This document shows positions 1 to 4,228 of a stretch of DNA of 11,561 bases, in pieces. The first letter of the stretch is position 1. Each line of letters opens with the position of its first letter. The notes beneath the pieces were generated by a model. That model was not told where the DNA came from and did no database searches. It saw only the letters and a program-made list of their open reading frames with translations. The stretch is taken from assembly GCA_023445955.1 (NCBI GenBank), contig JAEXJH010000065.1:1-11561 (forward strand), written 5' to 3'. Source of the DNA: Pseudomonadota bacterium (GTDB lineage Bacteria > Pseudomonadota > Alphaproteobacteria > Caulobacterales > Caulobacteraceae). A program made the position numbers and the translations under genes.

Positions 1-682
1 CCAGGTAGTTCAGCGTGGTGACGATCGACCAGCGGTCCATCTGGCCTTGGTTGATCTGCTGGGTGCCGTGATAGAGGCCGGTGGTGTCGCCCAAACCGAT
101 GGTGTTGGTCGTCGAGAACAGCCGGAAATACGGGTTGGCGCGGATGACGCGGTTCTGGTCCAGCAGGGTCAGCTTGCCGCCGGCTTCCAGCACGCGCTGG
201 ATGACGAACATCACGTCCGGGCGACCGGCGTCATATTCGTCGAAGACCAGGGCGATCGGGCGCTGCAGGGCCCAGGGCAGAATGCCTTCGCGGAACTCGG
301 TGACCTGCTTGCCTTCCTTCAGGACGATGGCGTCCTTGCCGACCAGGTCGATGCGGCTGACGTGGCTGTCCAGGTTCACGCGGACCAGCGGCCAGTTCAG
401 GCGCGCGGCGATCTGCTCGATGTGCGTGGACTTGCCGGTGCCGTGATAGCCCTGGACCATCACGCGGCGGTCCTTGGCGAAGCCGGCGCAGATGGCCTTG
501 GTCGTCTGCGGATCGAACTTGTAGGCCGTGTCGATCTCGGGGACGTGCGGATCGCGGTGCGAGAAGGCCGGGACCTTCATGTCGCTGTCGACGCCAAATG
601 CGTCGCGGAGCGTCACCCACTTGTCGGGGACCAGGGTGATCAGCGGATCGGTGGCGGAGCTGGTGTCGGCGAACTCGGGCAT
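1..682 (-). CDS. cobS: Cobaltochelatase subunit CobS, AAA+ ATPase (5' part; continues past the left edge)
   Basis: CobS forms, with CobT, the ATP-driven ring of the aerobic cobaltochelatase that helps CobN insert cobalt into hydrogenobyrinate a,c-diamide in cobalamin synthesis (cytoplasm). The 227 visible residues begin MPEFADTSSA. They contain a Walker A loop GYHGTGKST (about 78-86), a Walker B segment LVFDEYDA (about 145-152) and a sensor-type STTNT (about 190-194), followed by GLGDTTGLYHGTQQINQ, which is characteristic of CobS. The family is about 325-330 residues, so roughly the last 100 are outside the window. The ATG at 682-680 was chosen; a GTG two codons upstream is possible, and no strong Shine-Dalgarno sequence is visible for either. 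In many alphaproteobacteria cobS sits directly by a J-domain gene and bolA. Here those genes are about 1.8 kb away, with three other genes between. Family assignment is secure; the role follows from the family. Confidence 0.95.
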   Translation of the reverse strand, partial: MPEFADTSSATDPLITLVPDKWVTLRDAFGVDSDMKVPAFSHRDPHVPEIDTAYKFDPQTTKAICAGFAKDRRVMVQGYHGTGKSTHIEQIAARLNWPLVRVNLDSHVSRIDLVGKDAIVLKEGKQVTEFREGILPWALQRPIALVFDEYDAGRPDVMFVIQRVLEAGGKLTLLDQNRVIRANPYFRLFSTTNTIGLGDTTGLYHGTQQINQGQMDRWSIVTTLNYL

Positions 683-721
683 GTCCACCCGATTACCGCC
701 ATGACGTAGGGTAGGGGAAGA

Positions 722-742
722 GGGCGCCGCGTTGCAGCGCCC
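722..742 (-). terminator. Hairpin downstream of the RcnB-like gene, possible weak terminator
   Basis: GGGCGC (722-727) and GCGCCC (737-742) form a perfect 6-bp stem with a 9-nt loop between the end of the RcnB-like gene and the start of cobS, both on the minus strand. Read on that strand the hairpin is followed by CTCTTCCCC rather than a T-run, so it is at best a weak intrinsic terminator and could only attenuate read-through into cobS. Confidence 0.3.
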
Positions 743-759
743 CCTCAAGGCCCACTTTT

Positions 760-1134
760 TTAGTGGTTGGCGATGATCACCGAGGCGATCAGGCCGGTGG
801 CGACGGCGGCCAGGACGTACTGGTCGTTCACGCGCTGCCAGCGATAACCGCGCGGCGGCTGGCGCAGGCCATAGCGACGATAGTCGCTGACATAGTAGCT
901 GTTGCCGCGATAACGGCTGTCGAGACGTTGGCCCCGGGCCCAGCGGCGATACTCGCGACGGTCTTGACGATCCTCGGCGCGAGCCTGGTCGCGGCGACCA
1001 TTTTCATAGGCGCGGTCGCGGGCGTCGTAGCGGCCGTTGTTGTTGTGGTCGCGGCCATAGGCCTGAGCCGAGGCGGCGCTGGCGCCGCCGGCCAGCATCA
1101 GGACGGCGAGGGAAGCGGTGATGAGGCGTTTCAT
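760..1134 (-). CDS. Secreted RcnB-family protein
   Basis: A 124-residue protein with a clear signal peptide (MKRLITASLAVLMLAGGASA, probable cleavage near ASA-QA at about residues 23-24), so it is periplasmic or envelope-located. The middle (26-62) is very rich in Arg, Asp, Asn and Tyr. The C-terminal third carries the pattern of the RcnB domain: W65-x-x-G68, V-x-DY (about 82-85), YGL (88-90), PP-x-GY-x-W (93-99), then a hydrophobic end AAVATGLIASVI. E. coli RcnB is a periplasmic protein affecting nickel and cobalt export, but alphaproteobacteria carry many members of unknown role, so no gene symbol is given. The start is supported by AAGGAG six bases before the ATG. It lies upstream of cobS on the same strand with a 77-bp gap containing a hairpin. 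A link to cobalt handling is suggestive but unproven. Confidence 0.85.
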   Translation of the reverse strand: MKRLITASLAVLMLAGGASAASAQAYGRDHNNNGRYDARDRAYENGRRDQARAEDRQDRREYRRWARGQRLDSRYRGNSYYVSDYRRYGLRQPPRGYRWQRVNDQYVLAAVATGLIASVIIANH

Positions 1135-1256
1135 GTCTGTCTCCTTTGAAGGTGAGAGCAGCTTAAGATGCTCGACCTAGTCCCGGCATGAACGGTCCCA
1201 CTCAGCTTAAGTTCATGTTTCATATAGGAAATGTTGTTGCGAGAAGTGTCGGGTAG
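1135..1256. promoter_or_regulatory. Divergent intergenic region with repeated CAGCTTAAG and a CATGAAC dyad
   Basis: This 122-bp region must hold the promoters of both the RcnB-like gene (minus) and the PAP2 gene (plus). CAGCTTAAG occurs twice in direct orientation (1159-1167 and 1203-1211, 44 bp apart). CATGAAC (1187-1193) and GTTCATG (1211-1217) form an inverted repeat with a 17-bp spacer, its right half abutting the second CAGCTTAAG copy. An A+T-rich stretch (CATATAGGAAATG) lies just downstream. No promoter could be assigned with confidence. Confidence 0.4.
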
Positions 1257-1997
1257 ATGACTATGCGATTGATCCATATCGACTTTCCGGGGCTGCTGGC
1301 GGCCGCGCGGCGCGAGCTTGGCGCCACCAGCGCGCTGCTGGTGGTCGCGTTGGGCGGCTGGGGCTTCCTGTCGATCGCCGAGGAAGTGGCCGAGGGCGAG
1401 ACCCGGGCGCTGGATCTTTCGGTGCTCAAGGCCCTGCGAGTCGGCGGCGATCCGCATGCCCTGATCGGCCCCAAGTGGCTGCACCTCGCCGCGACCGACA
1501 TCACGGCCCTGGGCTCGGTGACGGTGCTGGGGCTGATCATCCTGCTGGCCTTCGCCCTGCTGGCGTCCCTGCGGCGCTGGACGGAGAGCGTGCTGCTGGT
1601 GGCCGGGGCCGGCGGCGGGCTGCTGATCAGCCAGGGGCTGAAGCGGGTGTTCGAGCGCGAGCGGCCGGACCTGGTCTACCGCGCGGTCGAGGCGGTCAAC
1701 GCCAGCTTCCCGTCAGGCCACGCCATGCTGTCGGCGGTGGTGTTCCTGACCCTGGGCGTGCTGGCCGCGCGGTTCGCCGAAAAGCGGCGGGTCAAGGTGC
1801 TGGCGGTCGGCGCGGCGGTGCTGGTGAGCCTGCTGGTGGGGATGAGCCGCGTCTATCTAGGCGTCCACTGGGCCAGCGACGTGCTGGCCGGCTGGTGCGT
1901 CGGCGCGGCCTGGGCCATGGCCTGCTGGCTGATGGCGTTTCTCGTGCAGCGCCGGTTCAGGCCTTCGGCTTCGGCCGCCAGCGCAGTTCCAGAGTAG
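1257..1997 (+). CDS. PAP2-superfamily membrane phosphatase
   Basis: A 246-residue integral membrane protein of the type 2 phosphatidic acid phosphatase superfamily. All three catalytic motifs are intact: K129-x6-R136-P137 (KRVFERERP), P152-S-G-H155, and S197-R198-x5-H204-x3-D208 (SRVYLGVHWASD). In the family, H204 is the nucleophile, H155 protonates the leaving group and D208 assists. About six hydrophobic segments are seen (near 24-40, 84-104, 111-127, 156-172, 180-196 and 208-230), as expected. Likely substrates are lipid phosphates or pyrophosphates such as phosphatidic acid, PGP, undecaprenyl pyrophosphate or lipid A phosphate; the sequence does not say which. The gene diverges from the RcnB-like gene. 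A second ATG lies two codons after the chosen start and is equally plausible. The last 13 codons overlap the converging membrane-protein gene, and this tail (ending SASAASAVPE) is low-complexity. Confidence 0.92.
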   Translation: MTMRLIHIDFPGLLAAARRELGATSALLVVALGGWGFLSIAEEVAEGETRALDLSVLKALRVGGDPHALIGPKWLHLAATDITALGSVTVLGLIILLAFALLASLRRWTESVLLVAGAGGGLLISQGLKRVFERERPDLVYRAVEAVNASFPSGHAMLSAVVFLTLGVLAARFAEKRRVKVLAVGAAVLVSLLVGMSRVYLGVHWASDVLAGWCVGAAWAMACWLMAFLVQRRFRPSASAASAVPE

Positions 1998-2394
1998 TCC
2001 ACACCGCGCCCACGAAATCGGCCAGCCCCACGGCCAGCCAGGCCTTGGGCAGCCAGTCCAGCAGGACGAAGGCGCCGATCACCACCAGCGAGAACACCCG
2101 CAGCACCACCGAGGCCCGCATGTATGTGCGCTGCCCGGTCCAGCCGGCGACGTGATAGCCCATGCCGTAGGCCAGCAGCAGCAGGCCCGCAAAGCGCACC
2201 CAGGGCAGGGCCGAGGCGTCGAGCGGCGATTCGAGGGCGTGCAGCACGACGCGCGGCGCGACCGCCAGGGCCAGGCCCGCCGTCGACATCAGTCCGCCCC
2301 AGGCCCAGATGCTCCAGGGCTTGCCGAACGGCACGGGCGTCACTGGCGTCGGCGGGTCGATCGGCGCGCGCCAGTCTGGGTCGGTCACGGTCAT
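1957..2394 (-). CDS. Small four-helix membrane protein, function unknown
   Basis: I do not recognise this family. From the chosen ATG it is 145 residues: a Pro-rich cytoplasmic-looking head (about 1-25), then four hydrophobic segments (about 28-47, 65-85, 93-114 and 119-140) and a short basic tail RWRPKPKA. No catalytic motif is visible. The ATG at 2394-2392 was chosen because AGGA lies a few bases before it. An upstream in-frame ATG at 2430 would add 12 residues (MLPPPSGEGQDF) but has no Shine-Dalgarno sequence and covers a hairpin-forming stretch. The 3' end overlaps the PAP2 gene tail by 41 bp. The J-domain gene ends 76 bp upstream on the same strand, so the two could be co-transcribed. 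Codon pattern and typical membrane topology make it a credible gene. Confidence 0.75.
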   Translation of the reverse strand: MTVTDPDWRAPIDPPTPVTPVPFGKPWSIWAWGGLMSTAGLALAVAPRVVLHALESPLDASALPWVRFAGLLLLAYGMGYHVAGWTGQRTYMRASVVLRVFSLVVIGAFVLLDWLPKAWLAVGLADFVGAVWTTLELRWRPKPKA

Positions 2395-2408
2395 GAAATC
2401 CTGTCCCT

Positions 2409-2420
2409 CGCCCGAAGGCG
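2409..2420 (-). promoter_or_regulatory. UUCG-loop hairpin just before the membrane-protein start
   Basis: On the minus-strand transcript CGCC-TTCG-GGCG forms a short perfect hairpin with a stable UUCG tetraloop, ending 14 bases before the ATG at 2394. It lies next to the Shine-Dalgarno region of the membrane-protein gene. It may be a remnant of a common intergenic repeat or may tune translation; the sequence cannot distinguish these. Confidence 0.3.
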
Positions 2421-2470
2421 GCGGGAGCATGGCTCAAGCGTGGTCTGCTTCGCAAGGATGGGACCGGCCC

Positions 2471-3127
2471 TTAGGCCTTCACCATCCCCGACTTCTGCAG
2501 GGTCTTGTAGGCCTTGATGACCCGCTGGAGCTTGTGCTCGGCGCTGCGGTCGCCGCCGTTGGCGTCGGGGTGGCAACGCTTGAGCAGCTCCTTGTACTTG
2601 GCCTTGATCGCGGCGCTGTCGACGCCGGCTTCCAGGTCGAGGTCGGCCAGGGCCTGGCGTTCCAGCTTGCCCAGGCTGCGCTCGGCGACGCTGCGCGCCG
2701 ATTCGGCCTTGCGCTGCTGGGCGCGGAACACGCCGAATGGGTCGGCGAAGGCGCGCGCGTCGCGGGCGGCCGCCGCAGCGGCCTCGCGCGAATTGGCGTC
2801 GGCCTTGAAGCTCCAGGTCGGACGACCGCCGGTCTGGCGTTCGGTTTCCTGGGCGGCGCGGATCTGCGCCTCGCTCATGCCGGCGTAGAAGTTCCAGTTC
2901 TTGTTGTACTCGGCCGCGTGCTGCTGACAGAACCAGTAGTGCTGGTTCGGCAGGTCGCGCGACTTCGGCGCCTTGGTCGATCCCGCCAGACGGCAGTCGG
3001 GATGATCGCAGCGCTTCTCCCCGGGTTTCAGGCCCAGGACGTCGTTCACCGGGTCGTCCTCGCCCTTCTTGGGCGGCCGAACCCGGATGTCGGTGAATTT
3101 GGGGCGGTATTCGAACTCGCGGCTCAT
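2471..3127 (-). CDS. J-domain protein with N-terminal Cys/His cluster (DnaJ-like co-chaperone)
   Basis: A 218-residue soluble protein whose C-terminus (about 158-215) is a J-domain: the helix II KAKYKELLKR and the HPD motif at 186-188 (RCHPDANGG), then helix III HKLQRVIKAYKTLQKSG. The HPD tripeptide stimulates the ATPase of a DnaK-type Hsp70. The N-terminal half holds a possible metal site, C40-x4-C45 then C67-x2-H70 (around NQHYWFCQQHAAEYNKNWNFYAGM). The middle (110-150) is Ala/Arg-rich and probably helical. It lacks the Gly/Phe region and zinc repeats of canonical DnaJ, so it is a specialised J-protein. Proteins with this layout are commonly found beside cobS and bolA in alphaproteobacteria, but the client is not known to me. 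It is transcribed divergently from bolA, 59 bp away. Confidence 0.9.
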   Translation of the reverse strand: MSREFEYRPKFTDIRVRPPKKGEDDPVNDVLGLKPGEKRCDHPDCRLAGSTKAPKSRDLPNQHYWFCQQHAAEYNKNWNFYAGMSEAQIRAAQETERQTGGRPTWSFKADANSREAAAAAARDARAFADPFGVFRAQQRKAESARSVAERSLGKLERQALADLDLEAGVDSAAIKAKYKELLKRCHPDANGGDRSAEHKLQRVIKAYKTLQKSGMVKA

Positions 3128-3186
3128 GGCGTCTAGAGTAGTCCCGCGCTATTTCCGTTCAAGGATTGACAAACAAGAGTCGCATC

Positions 3187-3459
3187 ATGGGCGCCGTCAC
3201 GGACACGATCCGTCGCAAGCTGACCGAGGCTTTTTCGCCCTCGACGCTGGAGTTGACGGACGATAGCGACCGCCATCACGGCCATGCGGGACACACGGGC
3301 GGGGGCGAAAGCCACTTCAATCTGCGAATCGAAGCCGAGGCCTTTGCGGGCAAGGCCCGGGTGATGCGCCAGCGCATGGTGATGCAGGTGCTGGCCGACG
3401 AGTTGGCGGGGCCTGTTCATGCGCTTTCGATCATCGCCAAGGCGCCTGGCGAACAGTAA
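3187..3459 (+). CDS. bolA: BolA-family protein
   Basis: A 90-residue BolA-fold protein. BolA proteins pair with monothiol glutaredoxins in iron-sulfur handling and can affect morphology and stress genes. Family features present are SHFNLRI followed by F-x-G-K (43-56), the RQR in place of the usual RHR (61-63), and the C-terminal VHALSI (77-82) with the conserved His78, then P-x-E. The loop DDSDRHHGHAGHTGGGE carries four His in a short stretch, typical of the BolA1-like class whose loop His can take part in cluster binding. The ATG at 3187 was chosen; an in-frame TTG at 3166 would add seven residues outside the family's normal start. The gene diverges from the J-domain gene and is followed after 87 bp by cytidine deaminase on the same strand. 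Confidence 0.92.
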   Translation: MGAVTDTIRRKLTEAFSPSTLELTDDSDRHHGHAGHTGGGESHFNLRIEAEAFAGKARVMRQRMVMQVLADELAGPVHALSIIAKAPGEQ

Positions 3460-3476
3460 GGCGGCGCTTACTTTTT

Positions 3477-3488
3477 CGCTTGCAAGCG
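3477..3488. promoter_or_regulatory. Perfect 12-bp palindrome upstream of cytidine deaminase
   Basis: CGCTTGCAAGCG is a perfect 12-bp palindrome located between bolA and cdd, 58 bp before the cdd ATG and just after a T-rich run (CTTTTT). It may be an operator for a dimeric regulator. No family is assigned. Confidence 0.35.
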
Positions 3489-3523
3489 GTCGCTGCGGCT
3501 GATTGCCTCTCTCCCCGGCGCGA

Positions 3524-3539
3524 CCTGCCGGAAGGCAGG
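3524..3539 (+). promoter_or_regulatory. Hairpin sequestering the cdd ribosome binding site
   Basis: CCTGCC (3524-3529), loop GGAA (3530-3533), GGCAGG (3534-3539): a perfect 6-bp stem closed by a GNRA tetraloop. The 3' arm holds the Shine-Dalgarno sequence AGGA (3537-3540), which ends six bases before the cdd start codon. In the folded mRNA this site would be largely occluded. The structure is read directly from the sequence; any control by it is inference. Confidence 0.6.
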
Positions 3540-3546
3540 AATCCGC

Positions 3547-3981
3547 ATGAGCGCCGACGTCACCGCTTCTTCCCACGCCCTTGAGCAGGACGCCGCCCGC
3601 GCCTTGCCGGACCTGCTGTCGCGCGCCTATGCCCGCTATTCGAACTTCACGGTCGCCGCCGCGGTGATCGATGACGAGGGCCGTGTCCACTACGGCGTCA
3701 ACGTCGAGAACGCCGCCTATCCCGTGGGCACTTGCGCCGAGCAGACCGCGATCGGGGCGATGATCACGGCGGGCGGTTCGCGCGTCATCGACAAGGTGCT
3801 GATCGCGTCCGGCTCCGACGCGGTGGTCCAGCCGTGCGGGGCTTGCCGTCAGCGCATCGCCGAATTCGCAGGCGAGGCTTGCGAGATCGTATCCGTCCAG
3901 GGCGGCCAGGCGACCGAGCGGACGCCTTTCTGGGGCCTGCTGCCGCATTCGTTCGGCCCGCGGGATCTCACAGGGAACTAA
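3547..3981 (+). CDS. cdd: Cytidine deaminase
   Basis: A 144-residue zinc enzyme that deaminates cytidine and deoxycytidine to uridine and deoxyuridine in pyrimidine salvage (cytoplasm). The length suits the small homotetrameric class. The active-site motifs are complete: C63-A-E65 (zinc ligand and catalytic Glu), P96-C97-G-A-C100-R-Q (two further zinc ligands), and the nucleoside-binding N52-V-E54 in VNVENAAYP. The C-terminal LLPHSFGP is also conserved in the family. AGGA precedes the ATG with a six-base spacer but lies in a hairpin. The gene follows bolA with an 87-bp gap that contains a palindrome, so it may have its own promoter. No other salvage gene is adjacent. Confidence 0.95.
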   Translation: MSADVTASSHALEQDAARALPDLLSRAYARYSNFTVAAAVIDDEGRVHYGVNVENAAYPVGTCAEQTAIGAMITAGGSRVIDKVLIASGSDAVVQPCGACRQRIAEFAGEACEIVSVQGGQATERTPFWGLLPHSFGPRDLTGN

Positions 3982-4228
3982 GACGCCACCGGCAAGCTGC
4001 GCCCTCCTGAAAAAGTTCGCTACGTGCGTCGAATTTTCAGGGGTGTTCGGACGAGTGTCCGAAAAATAAGGCTTTTGCTGGGCAAACATTGCACAAAAGT
4101 AACAGCGGTCACCGAAAGGGCGCTTTTCGGTCACATTTCGCTCCAAATCCACCTCGCGACGTGCGAACGCCTATGCCTCTGAATTTCGCCCGGGGGGGCG
4201 AAAGGTTGCTTTTCTGGGGCGTTCCAAA
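3982..4228 (+). promoter_or_regulatory. Leader and promoter region of the first TonB-dependent receptor, four inverted repeats
   Basis: A 247-bp gap without a gene. It contains four dyads: CCTGAAAA/TTTTCAGG (4006-4013, 4034-4041) with an inner TTCG/CGAA (4016-4019, 4030-4033); TTCGGAC-GAGT-GTCCGAA (4046-4063); ACCGAAA-N7-TTTCGGT (4111-4131); and TTTCGCCC-GGGG-GGGCGAAA (4184-4203). Between the second and third lies an A+T-richer stretch with TTTGC-TGG-GCAAA (4074-4086) and TTGCACAAA (4089-4097), the reverse complement of an element before the second receptor. No T-run follows any hairpin, so none is a standard terminator for cdd. Upstream dyads may be operators, and the last may lie in the mRNA leader. 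The transcription start is not identifiable. Confidence 0.55.
4089..4097 (-). promoter_or_regulatory. TTTGTGCAA element, copy 1 (minus strand)
   Basis: TTGCACAAA on the plus strand reads TTTGTGCAA on the minus strand, identical over nine bases to 8047-8055 before the second receptor. It lies 132 bp before the first receptor's start codon and beside the dyad TTTGC-TGG-GCAAA. Candidate shared operator. Confidence 0.4.

Noticed and set aside
47..709. 220-codon plus-strand frame
   Set aside because: Antisense shadow of cobS, which has clear Walker motifs on the other strand.
763..1149. 128-codon hydrophobic plus-strand frame
   Set aside because: Antisense of the RcnB-like gene, which has a signal peptide, family motif and AAGGAG site.
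1207..1221. Possible CtrA site (TTAA-N7-TTTC)
   Set aside because: Only one half-site matches TTAA-N7-TTAA.
2395..2430. Upstream ATG adding 12 residues to the four-helix membrane protein
   Set aside because: No Shine-Dalgarno sequence, and the segment is a hairpin-forming intergenic-type stretch; the ATG at 2394 has AGGA before it.
2994..3008. Second HPD tripeptide (residues 42-44) in the J-domain protein
   Set aside because: Not preceded by a helix II sequence and lies within the Cys cluster; coincidental.
2309..3136. 275-codon plus-strand frame opposite the J-domain gene
   Set aside because: Antisense shadow; the minus strand holds the HPD-containing J-domain.
4077..4095. Possible sigma-54 promoter (GGGCAAACATTGCA)
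   Set aside because: Spacing between GG and GC is 8-9, not the required 10.
3133..4152. 339-codon minus-strand frame opposite bolA and cdd
   Set aside because: Shadow of two recognised plus-strand genes and their gaps; no recognisable protein.
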